Shown here in pieces: positions 1 to 9,665 of a stretch of DNA of 64,000 nt. The DNA comes from Pelagophyceae sp. CCMP2097 (taxonomy: Eukaryota; Sar; Pelagophyceae): positions 819,084 through 883,083 of the forward strand of contig MU657167.1 in the NCBI GenBank assembly GCA_026770575.1, written 5' to 3'. The notes beneath the pieces were generated by a model that worked only from the letters and a program-made list of their open reading frames with translations, was not told where the DNA came from and did not search any database. How positions within the stretch are numbered: the stretch's first letter is position 1; every line of letters starts with the position of its first letter. A program made the translations under genes and the position numbers.

Positions 1-478
1 CGCACGCTTACGCGCGGTCCGACTTTGAGACTGAACCGCCTTCGTTGCGATCCATTGCTCGGCACCTCGGCGACGAAATGCACGAGTGCGCCCGCGGCGG
101 CGGCAAGCGCGCCTTCGGCAAACGGCGGCGTCTCGAACGGACCGCAAACGCGAGGGATCGACGCGGGTTTGAGAGCGTTGGAAGGTTTCGCGCAGAGCGT
201 CCGCGCGCAGAGCAGCTTTTTCGGGACTTGTTGAGTGGGTGCACTTTCACTCGAGTGGGGGTGGTGTGCAGACGCGCTTTCGTGGGATCCCATGCTCGAT
301 GCGCGTCGCTGCTCAGGCGCGCGGCTCATCTTCTGCGGCTTTGACTCTGCCGAACAAAAGGACCAACCAGAGATTTGGAGCTCTGGTCCGTCCGGCGACG
401 TCACCTCGCACGCAGCCTTCGTCGTGCGTTGTCCAAAGGGCAGCGGGGGAGCTCTCCTCTCGAACGGACGCCTAGGCC
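1..478. other. Unresolved left edge
   Basis: No gene can be called firmly. On the minus strand, one frame across about 1-234 reads as a GC3-rich, alanine/proline-containing peptide with no stop (for example the segment PRVCGPFETPPFAEG). It could be an exon of a gene that leaves the window on the left. There is no recognisable domain and no usable start, so I leave it uncalled. I see no clear signals between about 235 and 478. Confidence 0.2.
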
Positions 479-865
479 ATGGGCGAAAACGCGGACGAGG
501 CGCGCGACTGCCTCCGCGACGACGCGCTTGTGACGGACGCGCGAGGCCTCGTCTCGCACGTCGTTTCCTCCGCGCTGAAATGCGCGAGCAACGGCGGCCG
601 CCGCCAAGTCGACGTCGTCGCGCTCGCAAAGGGCGCCGACGGTCGCGTCCGCGCCTGGCAGGCGCGCCTCGGGGGAGACGACTTTGGGGTGGACGACCTG
701 GCCGGCGGCGGGCCCGCGCTCGCGCCGCACCTCGCCCGCGACCTCGACGCCGCTCTCGTCGGGCACCACGACGCCGCCGACTCGCGGCAACGGCGCCGGG
801 CGCTGCGCCGCTCGCTCCGCCACCGACGCCGCGGACGGGAGAGCCCGCCCGGGGAAAAAATGTGA
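479..865 (+). CDS. Small hypothetical protein or first exon
   Basis: An ATG-initiated frame of 128 residues starts MGENADEARDCLRDDALVTD. Its codons are strongly G/C-ending and Asp/Ala-rich, like the proven exons in this window, which favours the plus strand over the antisense frame. The last 25-30 residues turn into an Arg run ending ESPPGEKM, typical of reading past a true exon end, so the real 3' end may be a splice donor upstream. No family is recognised. It converges on the next gene (minus strand, stop at 971). Existence is moderately supported; the function is unknown. Confidence 0.4.
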   Translation: MGENADEARDCLRDDALVTDARGLVSHVVSSALKCASNGGRRQVDVVALAKGADGRVRAWQARLGGDDFGVDDLAGGGPALAPHLARDLDAALVGHHDAADSRQRRRALRRSLRHRRRGRESPPGEKM

Positions 866-970
866 TTAACGTCCTTGTATTCCCCTAAAGTACCCTCCAC
901 CAAGCCTCAAACAGGGAACTGGATTTCGAAAATCGTCAGCCTCAAAGGATTTGGGGACGAGGCTGCCTCG

Positions 971-1973
971 TCACCAGTCGCGTCCGAGCCCTCCGAGCGG
1001 GCACTCGTCGTCGACGACTGCCGCTGCCGTGACCAGCTTTGCGAGGGCGGCGATCTGGCCGCTGAGCTCGCGCGGCGTCGGGCCGCGCCTCTGTTTGCCG
1101 AAGAGTCTGGGGAAGACGCGGTCTCGGACGGCTGCCGTCGCGGGGATGAGGACTGCAAATTCAAAGCGGACGTCGACGTTGGCTTTCGCGCGGCGCAGCG
1201 CGCGCCTTAACGCGCTGATTGCGCGGCGAGAGAGTTTCGCGCGTACCCAGACGGCGATGGTGAAGACGGCAAGTTTGCCGCCAAGGTCCGCTTCTAAAAG
1301 CCAACTGAGGCTCTTGGCTACTGCCAACTGAGGCTCTTGGCTACTTTTTCGAGGAACGTGCGCAGCAGCGACGCGCACCCAACACCGTCGCCGTGGCGGA
1401 CGACCTGCACCGCGTACAGGCCCAGGGGCGCGTCCACCGCGCCTAGAGGGAAACTGCGGACGGGCGGGCGGTCACGTGCGGCCAGGCGTAGAGCTCTCGG
1501 CAGCGCCTTCAACACCGCCGCCGCGACCTTTGCGCCCGTGGCGTGCGTGGCGACTCACCGTCGGGCGTGCCGCGGGTCACGTTTCCCCACCCCGAGACGC
1601 GGACGAGATCCTGCTCCTGCAGCAGCCGGCCGGCTTGGGGCAGCAGCCTGGCGAGCGCAAGTGCCTATAGGCAGGCGAGTCGGCGGGCCGACAAAGGACC
1701 GACTCTCGTCATCCAGAGGAAGCATGGCTCTTTTAGCCTGCCTGCCAGCTCGGCGTTCAAGTTCCGACCGGGGCCGGCGACGAACAAAGGACGCTTGCTT
1801 TCAAAAGGAACGTGGTGAAAATGACGGACCTCTGATACTGCGCAGTCGACGGACGAGTTCAGGCTGCGCTCCAGCTGCGTCCGCGCGATTTCCTCAAACC
1901 CGGCCGGCTCTTCTAAAACGAGCATATTCAGCCGCACCGCCTCTTTCGCGTCTCGCGCCGCCGCCGCGGTCAT
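971..1973 (-). CDS. Hypothetical multi-exon protein
   Basis: Several coding blocks on the minus strand join in frame across short introns. The likely start is the ATG at 1973 (MTAAAARDAKEAVRLNMLVL). Later blocks include ALARLLPQAGRLLQEQDLVR, LGLYAVQVVRHGDGVGCASL and ADLGGKLAVFTIAVW. The tail around FEFAVLIPATAAVRDRVF ends at TGA 971-973. The intron at 1294-1345 (GT...TTTTAG) links RTFLEK to ADLGG and consists almost entirely of two copies of a 23-bp unit. A second 41-nt intron follows AVW. No domain is recognised; the protein looks globular and alpha/beta-like. It is divergent from the RING-CH gene at 2397. The exon chain is convincing, but the first exon and its order are less certain because a 43-bp near-repeat surrounds the start. 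Confidence 0.5.
1294..1345 (-). repeat. Intron made of a 23-bp tandem duplication
   Basis: Positions 1300-1322 and 1323-1345 are identical 23-mers (unit begins GCCAACTGAGGCTCTTGGCT on the plus strand). On the coding (minus) strand the two copies plus TTTTAG form the whole 52-nt intron between RTFLEK and ADLGG. Confidence 0.7.
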
Positions 1974-2036
1974 CCTCGCGTGAGCCCCCACGCAGCGCGC
2001 CGCCGCCGCGGTCGTCCTCGCGTGGGCCCCACACGC
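1956..2036. repeat. GC-rich near-tandem duplication at a gene start
   Basis: A block of about 35 bp (CGCCGCCGCCGCGGTCNTCC then TCGCGTG) occurs at about 1956 and again at about 2000, with one or two mismatches. It overlaps the likely start codon of the minus-strand gene and so blurs which ATG is used. Confidence 0.6.
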
Positions 2037-2396
2037 TCCTCTTCTTCGTGGCTCCCTCGCCATCAAGCATATTCATAGCTCGTCAACCCCGACAAGATCA
2101 GCACATGTGGTCCAGCCCTAGAGGAGACTCGTGTCTAGCTAGACCTCGAGAGAGGGGGGTGGCTTACGCGACGCGTGTCGTGGACGAGCAGGGCGTGGAC
2201 GAGCAGGAGAGGCAAACCACCGATCCGCGAAAGAAGGTTCTAAGCGATCTTGAGAATCGGGAGGGTTCTTCGAGAAACTATTCGTTGAATAAGTGAACGG
2301 AACCCGCCCCTTCGGAACCGCACGACTGCGGCATACAATTGTAGAGCCTCGGATTCTGCTTCCGCGCAGGAGGCGACAGCGGCGGCGCTCTCGACG
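1974..2396. promoter_or_regulatory. Divergent intergenic region with dispersed repeat copy 1
   Basis: This roughly 420-bp interval separates the minus-strand gene ending at 971 from the RING-CH gene at 2397, so it should carry both promoters. I see no TATA box I would trust. It holds one copy (2161-2207, plus orientation) of a dispersed element, GGCTTACGCGACGCGTGTCG followed by TGGACGAGCAGGGCGTGGAC. The other copies are at 34293-34323 and, inverted, at 46185-46229. Confidence 0.45.
2161..2207 (+). repeat. Dispersed intergenic repeat, copy 1
   Basis: The sequence begins GGCTTACGCGACGCGTGTCG and carries GTGGACGAGCAG twice. The core is shared with 34293-34323 (+) and 46185-46229 (-). All three copies lie between genes. 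Confidence 0.65.
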
Positions 2397-4430
2397 ATGG
2401 CGGCGGCGATGGAGGCCGACGAGGAGCGCATGTGCCGGTATTGCTTCGAGAATGACGAGGAGGGAGACTTAATCGACCCCTGCGCCTGCAAAGGCGGCCA
2501 GCGCTGGGTCCACCTCAAATGCTTGCGCAGATGGCAGCGCATGGTCCTCGTCTCCCAGCCCACGCATCCCATGTGCGCAAATGCTTCTGACGCCGTTTTA
2601 TCGCGCTCTCGGATCACTCCGTTTGCGTTGGAGGTTGTCCCTATACGTTGTCCCTAGAGCTCGTCCCTCTAGGTTCCACCGCGACGACGTCCGGCAGCAC
2701 AAATGCAACGTCTGTGCTACAGAGTTCACGTGCGCGCCGCCGACCAGACACGAGCTCATGGCCTCGTTCACGGGCGCCGAAATCGTGAGTCTATCCGAAA
2801 TGAGGCGCGAGGCGACGTTTGTGTCGTAGACGGCGCTCGTCGAGGAAGGGTGCGTCATCGGCGCGGGCGCCGAGTTCACGCGATCGTGAGTGCTGCTGCT
2901 CCGTGCGACGGGAATCAAAAGCGACGCAGGCTCGAGGCGCAGCTGGCGACTTTGCCGCCAGGCGCGCGCGAGTCTTCGAGCTACGACCACTGGGTCGCTT
3001 CGGCGTATCTTATTACCGGCGTCGACGAGGGCGCCGGCCACTACGAGCTCGAGGTGGACACGGCCGATTCGCTCCAGCACCTCCGCGGCCTCGTCGATGA
3101 ACGCCTCGTCATCTCTTTAAGGGGGAAGCGGCTACGCGTGACGGCGCGCGGTGGCCTCGCATCCGCCGCCGCCGCGGGGCCGGGCAGCGCCGAGGCGCTC
3201 CAAGTCGCCTTTGACGCTTTGGTGCCGCCGACGTCGGTCGTCTTCGAAGAGGTTGACGAAGCTGGCGAGGCCTTGCCGAGGTCCTGCGGCGACGACCACG
3301 TCACGGCAGTCAACCTCACGCGCGAGTGCGGGCCGGCCTTTGCGCGTAGGCCGCACGCGCGCCGCGCGGTAGACGCCGCTCTGGCAAAGGTCGCCGACGA
3401 CCGCGGCGTGGCCTGGGGCGCGCGCGCAAAGAATGTCCACGTCGCGCACTACGTCGGAGGGCCCTGCGACGACGGCGAACTCGTGCGATGCGTTGTCCTC
3501 GGCGCAGGCGGCGCGCGGGGCTGGAAGGCAGAAGAACCGCGTCCGGGCATCAATGCCGGGAGGCGCCGCCGCCATGAGGCATGAAGCATGAGGGTTTTAA
3601 TTTATATGGCCGCCCGAGGCCGGACCTGTCCGGCCTAGGTCGTCACGGACCTGTCCGAGGCGGTCTACGTCGCCGCGCGGCTGGCGGCGCGGCGGCGCCG
3701 GCCGTCCGCCGTAGCCGATGACGGCGCGGCGCCCGACGACGACGACGGCCTGGCGCCGGGGCTCAAGGTGCGCATCACAGGCCTCGTCACGGCGCCCGAG
3801 CTCAACGGCGCGCTAGCGCTGCTGCTGCGCTACGACGCCGCGACGCAGCGCTGGCTCGTGCGCGTCGCTTCGGCCACGCGCCAAGGCGACGCGCCGCCCG
3901 CGGACGCCGCGGACGGCGAGGCGGACGCGGCCGGCCCCGCGTCGCCGTCTTTGGTTCGGCGCGCGCGCGTTTTGGCGGTCAAGACTTGCAACCTGGTTCT
4001 CGAGGGCGGCTCCGCGGGCGAGGCGCACCGCGGCGGCACGGTGCTTGCGTTTTGGGGCGACGCTCGTTGGTCGAGGACACAGCTCCTCGGCGAAATCGCG
4101 CGCGGGCACTGGGGCATGTGCGTCGCCAGCCTCGCCGAGCTCGTGGCGGAGCCGTCGCAAAGGCGCGCGCAGCTCGAGGGCCGACTCGTGTTTGCGCCGA
4201 CTTCGGCCATGACAGACGAGGCCATTGTGGCATCGAGGGCGCAGATGCACGCAGTGCGCGGCCAGGCCGTCGCAGCCGCCGCCGCGGCGCTCGACGACGA
4301 GACGCCGCGCCGCGCCTCGGACGCCGACGCGGACGCCGACACGGAAGCCACGGCACCGATCATTCCGCCGTCGCCGCCCGCCGCGCCCGCCGCGCCGGAG
4401 CCCCTCGCCCCGCCGACGCCGCCGACTTGA
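2397..4430 (+). CDS. RING-CH (MARCH-type) protein with YqgE/UPF0301-like domain
   Basis: Probably a membrane-associated or cytosolic E3 ubiquitin ligase subunit fused to a YqgE-like fold. Exon 1 (2397-2572) begins MAAAMEADEERMCRYCFEND and carries the first RING-CH zinc ligands: CRYC, CAC and HLKC. Exon 2 (2673-2784) supplies the last pair, CNVC, and the typical ATEF. Exon 3 (2830-2885) and exon 4 (from 2930) run through SYDHWVASAYLITGV. Exon 5 (3639-4430) contains FWGDARWSRTQLLGEIARG, which resembles the conserved Gly-Trp segment of UPF0301/YqgE proteins. HYVGGPCDDGELVRCVVLG, upstream, resembles that family's GGP segment. Introns are 44-100 nt. The donor of the last intron, somewhere around 3540-3560, is uncertain. 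The C-terminus is low-complexity Pro/Ala. The RING-CH call is firm; the YqgE relation rests on short motifs. Confidence 0.7.
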
Positions 4431-4611
4431 CGCTGACCTCGACGGCGACGCCCCGTGTACAAACTCTCCGACACCGCGCGACGCTCTCCCCCGCGGCAAT
4501 CCCAGCAAGCACTGCGGGCGAACCGGCGCGTCGTCACGAAAGCACTTACCCCGTCGACGGACGAGGGTCCCTCCGCTCCGGGGTATAGACGACGAGTGCG
4601 GTGTATCTGTG

Positions 4612-5848
4612 TTAAGGCGACGGGTCCCGTCTCTTGTCCTGGCTTGGCGAGAGGAGCGACTCGGTGTCGAGGTCCTCGCGGTCTCGTGGTCGGCCGTCCG
4701 TCTTGGCCATGCAAAACACGCGCGCGTACGCGATGCAAGTGAGCATAGGAATGGCGTGCCAGATGAGGACCTAGTGCCGTGGCGGTGCGGGGTGGCGCAC
4801 CGAGAGGTGTCGCGGGTCCCCGACGCACGTAGCTGCCAATGTTTGCCTTGTTCTCCGCGGCCCACATGGTGAGACCCATCTGCCCTCCGAAGAACGTGTA
4901 CGCCGCCATGATGTACGCCACGCCGCTCTCCTTGGTGCTCGACGACGAGATTCGCAGCGCGCTAATACCGCGTTGAAGAAACGCCTTGGAAGCGAAGGGC
5001 GGCGCACCCTCCGACGAGGATCCAGACCGTCGCGCTCCAGTGCAGGTTGACCCCGTAGTCGTTGGGCTGCTTGTGGTTGTAGATGAACCTACACCTCCCC
5101 TCGCGCATCTGCCCCAGAAAGAGGCCTCCTCACCAGGCCCAGGCGATGCAGAACCACATGTGCGGCACGTTCTTCATCCGACTTCTGCGCGGTTTCGGTC
5201 AGCGGCGTCTTTTCAACGACGCTTCTTCGATGCAAGGACGCGCCCCGTGGCGTCGTCGAGCTTGGGCGCGAGCAGGAGCATGAGGCCGCAAACCCCAATC
5301 ACGCTCGACATCCATGCGTGGAGGCCGTGCCGCACGTAAAAGTTCGCCAGGCGGTGGCCCTACGCTACATGTCGGCGGCAACACTATACGCGTGGCGGCT
5401 GACGCACCTTGCTGACCAGGGCCAGCGCCGTCTCGGCGGTGACATAGACCACGGCAGCCGTGATCTGTCCAAGGTCAGATTGGTCGAGAGGGCGTCCCGG
5501 CGGCCTCACGGAGACGCACCGAGAGTTTGCCTTCGACGGTGGCGCGCTTCCGCCTGATTCGAGCGCCGCTCCTCGCGGATTCGAGCGCCGCTGCACGCGG
5601 CCGCGCACGTCTAGGGGCGGCCCTCTGGCGCATTGCGTCGCGGACGCGGGCTATATATACCAGGGCCAGTCGCAGCACATGGCGGTGACGCCGTGGGCCA
5701 TGATGAAGGCGGAAGGGCCGAGGTGGCCCGGGAACTGCTGGCTTTTTTCCGGCGCCGACCATATATCCGCCGACCAACACAAGAACGTCACCACAAAGAC
5801 CTGCGCCGCCGCCAGGCCCAAATGCCACCGCGTCTGGTCGGACAGCAT
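4612..5848 (-). CDS. Multi-pass membrane protein, unknown function
   Basis: At least six exons join on the minus strand. The ATG at 5848 gives MLSDQTRWHLGLAAAQVFVV, and the same exon ends near VTAMCCDWPW. Further blocks are ITAAVVYVTAETALALVSK, NFYVRHGLHAWMSSVIGVCG leading to LMLLLAPKLDDATG, MKNVPHMWFCIAWAW, a His/Trp block with FIYNHKQPNDYGVN and VWILVGGCAALRF, then SGVAYIMAAYTFFGGQMGLT. The last exon starts VLIWHAIPMLTCIAYARVFC and ends with an acidic/Arg tail at TAA 4612-4614. Introns are about 45-50 nt (for example after ALVSK, and after CIAWAW). About five or six hydrophobic segments are visible. I recognise no family. It converges on the RING-CH gene with about 180 bp between stops. The exon order is well supported; the block near 5480-5620 between the first two exons is not fully resolved. 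Confidence 0.65.
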
Positions 5849-6249
5849 GGCCGCGCGCGCCCGCGGGGACGGTTAGATCTCGAGAGCTCGAGAAATATTT
5901 ATCGAGAATCTCGTGCCGCAATTTCGGGGCCTGGGATTTGTTTTCTTTTTTTAGCGAAAGGCGGTTTGTTACTATTTTAAGCTTCTTAAAGTAGGAGAAC
6001 GCCCAGGGAACGCCCGTGGCTCGAAGTCGCAGACGATGATCCGGCCCCTCCAGGGCAGCGCGTCCAAGGTGGTCTACGATCGCGCGCAGTCGGATGCCAA
6101 GTGCGCCTTGCGGCGTCTTGCTCGAGGGGCCCTTCTTGCCGCGACGAAACGCACTTCGCCCCGAGGCTTGGCACCGGGCCTCCGAACCTTGAAGCCTACC
6201 TTTGACTCGGGTTTGACGGTCATGCCCTTTTGGGCCAGCCCCACCCAGG
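5849..6249. promoter_or_regulatory. Divergent intergenic region, AT-rich core
   Basis: This 400-bp interval separates the membrane protein (-) from the coiled-coil/PDZ gene (+). Around 5890-5995 it holds an unusually AT-rich stretch for this window (GAAATATTTATCGAGAATCT and a T-run ending TTTTTTTAG). It probably contains both promoters and the unseen first exon of the plus-strand gene, because the first visible exon at 6250 is preceded by an acceptor-like CCCACCCAG. Confidence 0.4.
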
Positions 6250-7966
6250 GTGGATTTTAAGGAAGCAACCGCGTCCCTCAGCTTCCTCCGCCGCGAGTGC
6301 AATCGCCTCGACGCCGAAAACGCCGCGCTGCGGCGCGCCCTCGAGACGGCGCGCTGCGAGGCGACGGCGGCGCACGCGGTGCGTCAACGGAGGGAATGGC
6401 GTCGTCGGAGGTCTCGCTGTCCGTGGTGTTGTCGTCCGTGGTTCGACATCCCGTCATCGCGCCCTGCTTAGACGGCGCAGCTGTGCGCGCGCGTGGCGTG
6501 CGACGGCGATGGCCTGGGCCGGTCGTTGGGCCCGTCGTCGACGCGCCTCGAGATCACGGCTTTCGGCGACGCTGTCGTCGAGTCGGAGGCTGCGCTGCAG
6601 CTCGCGGAGCGGCGACGAAAGCGCCTCGTCAAGCAGCGCAACGACGACCGCGCGACGGCCGCGGCCGCCTTTGCCGCCGCTGGAAAACTCGCCGACGCGC
6701 GGCAGGCGAAGCTTTTGCGCGACGGCGCGGCCGCGGCGGCCGCGGCCGCGGCGGCGTTCGCCGCCGTGTCCGCAGAGGTTCGCCGGCTGCGGCCGGGCGC
6801 GCGCGTCGCCGACGACGCGCAGCGCCTCGCGGGCGCGCGCGCGCAGTGTGAAGCACTCAGGCTGAAAGCAAAAGCTGCGGATGAAGCTTTGCTGCTCTCG
6901 AACAATGCCATGGACGCCGTCGAGACGCAGCTCGCAGACCTGCGCGCCGCCGCTGATGAGGATCGTGCCGGCCGCGCTAAAGCAGCGCACGCCAGCCGCG
7001 AGGAGGTCGCCCACGGCCGCGCGCAACCCGCAAAGAGAGACGCCGAGGACCGCGCGAGCCGCGCGCGCGACGACGCGGCTCGCGGCGGCTCGGCTCGCAG
7101 CAGCGGCGACGAGGTTTTCTTCGCTCGCGGCGACTCGGCACGCAGCAGCCGCGACGGCGCGGCCCGCGGCGACTCGGCTCGCAACAGCCGCGACGGGGCG
7201 CCTCGCGGCGACTCGGCTCGCGGCCGCGACAGGGCACCCTCGAGCGTAGACGATCGGTCCGTCGTCTGCTTAGAGGACGACGCGTCGGCCGCTCCGAAGA
7301 GAGCGCCACCGGCGGCCGCTCCCACGATGGCGCCGGCGGCCGCTCCCACGATGGCGCCGGCGGCCCCTCCCACGCCGGCGCCTGCGACGGCGTGCGACGA
7401 GGCCGCGATCGTCGAGGCGCACAACGCGCCGTTGTCCGTTGGGGACGCGCGGCGTTTGAAGTGGTTTGGGGCAGTGGAGTTCCAAGTCAACGCAGTCGGC
7501 GTCTCGCTCACTGCCAAGGCTGGCCGTCTCCGAGTCGTCGAAGCGTGCGTTGCCGCCTCGTGCGATGGACCCCTACCTTCGACAGACGTCCCTCTGCAGG
7601 CGCGGTTTGGCAGCGACGGCTGGCATCGAGCAGGGCGACGTCATCTGCTGCGTGGCGGAGCAGCGCGACCTGGCGGACCCGCGGCGCGTGGCGCAGCTGC
7701 TCTCGGCGGCGCGGAAGCGCGGCGATGCGACGATTACTTTTGTGTTCGAGCGCGACGACCCCGGCGCCGCTTTAACGGCGCAACTCGCCGCGGCAAAGCT
7801 CGAGCTGGCAGAGGCCGCAATGGACGCCGCGCAGTCCCGCCGCCGCCCCGCCCCGAGCGATCCTCACCTGCCGCAGCCGCAAGCCGCGCCGCCACAACCC
7901 ACCGCTGCCGCGCCACCAACGCAGCCGCTCCTCGTCGGCTGGGGGGAGAGAAAGGGCGCGTCATAG
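6250..7966 (+). CDS. Coiled-coil, low-complexity protein with C-terminal PDZ-like domain
   Basis: The start is unresolved: the first visible exon begins VDFKEATASLSFLRRECNRL, with no in-frame ATG, so an upstream exon is likely. An intron at about 6379-6471 precedes a long exon that contains an alanine-rich coiled coil. It then has about five 12-residue repeats of the type RGDSARSSRDGA (about 7050-7230) and APTMAPAA repeats (7310-7385). A 40-nt intron (about 7559-7598, GTGCGA...CTGCAG) joins FQVNAVGVSLTAKAGRLRVV to GIEQGDVICCVAEQRDLADP and ATITFVFERDD. Together these read as a PDZ domain: a carboxylate-loop-like strand, then I..GD.I, helix, and final strand. A short coiled coil and a Pro-rich tail end at TAG 7964-7966. 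This is probably a scaffold protein; its partners are unknown. Confidence 0.6.
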
Positions 7967-8855
7967 GACGCTGGCACCCCGTCGTATAGGTCTTGCGGCC
8001 GGTTCTCTAAGTCTTGCCCTGTGCTCCAGGAGGGTTCTTCCGACTGTTCCACGGAATCACGCGGAAGGGTCAGGGCCGGCCCCGACCCCGAAAGACGTGC
8101 GGTTTACTCGAATGTATAACTTATACAGTGGATAATAAGCTGTTGGGTCGTCCGTTGGATTTATTTCGACGGCGGGCTACGGGCGTCCTGTGATCGGCGG
8201 GGCCTTCGGGGTGCACTGGGTGGCCCGCGCGCTCGCTTGCGCCGAGATTCGGGCGTTTTTTTAAACTTTTCCCCTCGGGCGCATTTAAAGTCGTGGCGGC
8301 CTCTTCCCGTGGGCGAGTCCGCTGGGCCGTATTTCTCCACGTTGTAGAATGCATCCAAGTCTGCGACGGCAAGCGCTTCGCGGACCCGCACCCGGACGGC
8401 AGCGCGGCGACCCTCGGCGGCCCTGCAATCAAGATTCGCCGCGCGCCCCGCTGCCGCGCCCGGCTGCAGAATTCGAGAGCCTCACGTTCACGCAACAAGC
8501 GCGTGCGGACCCGCAGTGTCTGTGCGCAGCGCGCAGCGGAGAGTGCATCGGTTTAAGCGTGTGTGTCGGTCAGAGCACGGCTGGCAACCCAAAGGAAAGC
8601 AAGGCCAGAAATGCACGCCGGCCCACTCGCAGCCGCCCCGAAAGAGCATTGATCAGCCCGAGAGACTTGGCGCGGACCTTGGACCTTAGCCGCCGAGTTC
8701 GCTCGGTGATCGTCGCTCCGTTTGGAGCTCGCGTGTCGACTCGGCCCTCGCGCCATCGTCCGGGTCGACGACGCACCGCCGGCATCCTCTGGCGCTCGTC
8801 TGCGACCTGGCAACGCGAGGCGCGGCGTCTGGTTACTCCGCCTTTCGGTCGAATG
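7967..8855. other. Unresolved stretch with coding-like fragments on both strands
   Basis: About 890 bp without a confident gene. On the minus strand a block with LDAFYNVEKYGPADSPTGRG (about 8260-8360) has good codon bias and a possible acceptor. On the plus strand, IQVCDGKRFADPHPDGSAAT (about 8350-8430) overlaps it and looks equally coding-like. They cannot both be real, and neither extends convincingly. The first 150 bp look like the 3' flank of the PDZ gene. Confidence 0.25.
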
Positions 8856-9396
8856 TCATCGGTCTTTCGCGGGGTCCTCGGTTTCGGGCGGGAGCCAGAG
8901 CGTGGCGCGGCCTTGGACGGCGACGGTCCGCTCCAAGTCGTCGAGGAAAAGGGTCGTGTCGCACTCGACAAAGGCCCCGCGCCTGGTCTGGCGCACCTTG
9001 TCCACGGAGACGCGCGACAATACGGCCGCGTCCACGGGGACCGCCGAGCGGAACCTGGTCGCGTCGACGGCATCGATCGGGCGACGCACGCGACGCACGC
9101 GAGTGGTGTCCTCTCCTGGAGGCCCACCCGACCTTGCCATCACCTCTCCTTGCCGGTAAATAAAACGCACGTGAGCGTCTGCGACCGGTAGATGGCGCCC
9201 GGGAAGTGCGTCGCGAATATTGCGGGGAACGTTGAGGCGAGGAGCGCGCCGTGGACGACGGCTTTAGGGAAGGCCGCCGATTTGCCGTCGTGGATCGGGT
9301 TCAAGTCTCCGGTTAGAAGCGCGAACTGCCGCACGTCGGTCTGGCTGAACGCGCGCCGCAGCAGCAGCTCCTCGCCCACACGCAGCGCCGCCCGCA
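8856..9396 (-). CDS. MaoC-like hot-dog dehydratase (R-specific enoyl-CoA/3-hydroxyacyl hydratase)
   Basis: Likely hydrates or dehydrates (R)-3-hydroxyacyl thioesters, like peroxisomal R-hydratases or the mitochondrial type 2 fatty-acid synthesis dehydratase. The first visible exon carries the family signature FALLTGDLNPIHDG: Asp and His of the D-x-N-P-I-H hydratase motif are present. A PKAVVHGALLAS helix and FPGAIYRSQTL follow. An intron (GTGCGTTTTATT...GACCAG, about 105 nt) joins this to FRSAVPVDAAVLSRVSVDKV and the final strands, ending PPETEDPAKDR at TGA 8856-8858. At about 145 residues it matches single hot-dog enzymes. The ATG at 9396 is taken as the start; an upstream exon, for example with a targeting peptide, is possible because TAG lies just before it. 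It is divergent from the myosin gene. Confidence 0.75.
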
Positions 9397-9665
9397 TCAC
9401 GCCGAAGGTCTACGCGCGCATGGCCAGGTCGCGATCGCGCGCAAGGTTGGTTTGCCAGCGCTCTAGTACACTGGCCTCTCGCCGAAAGAGCTATCCGAAT
9501 GAAAGTGCAGTATGAAAATGCGGTTCCGGGAAATTGTACCCCAAAAAAGCTCCGGCAGACGGCCGTTTGGCTTCTTTTTTTCGCAATTTAGAGGTTACGG
9601 CGCGGAGAAGAGAGTCGAGGGTGGAGCTCGTCGTTTGTGGTCGGCGGGGGACCCCCCAGGTGTGA

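Noticed and set aside
2161..2207. Short coding exon (AYATRVVDEQGVDEQ)
   Set aside because: The same DNA recurs in intergenic DNA at two other sites in both orientations with different reading frames, so it behaves as a DNA repeat rather than protein sequence.
3813..4921. 350-363-residue minus-strand frames opposite the RING-CH gene 3' exon
   Set aside because: Arg-rich antisense shadows; only the first part (about 4740-4921) is real, as an exon of the membrane protein, which splices out at about 4840.
7967..8855. Gene call on the minus strand around LDAFYNVEKYGPADSP
   Set aside because: Coding-like over about 100 bp only, with an equally coding-like plus-strand frame overlapping it; no start, stop or splice chain could be built.
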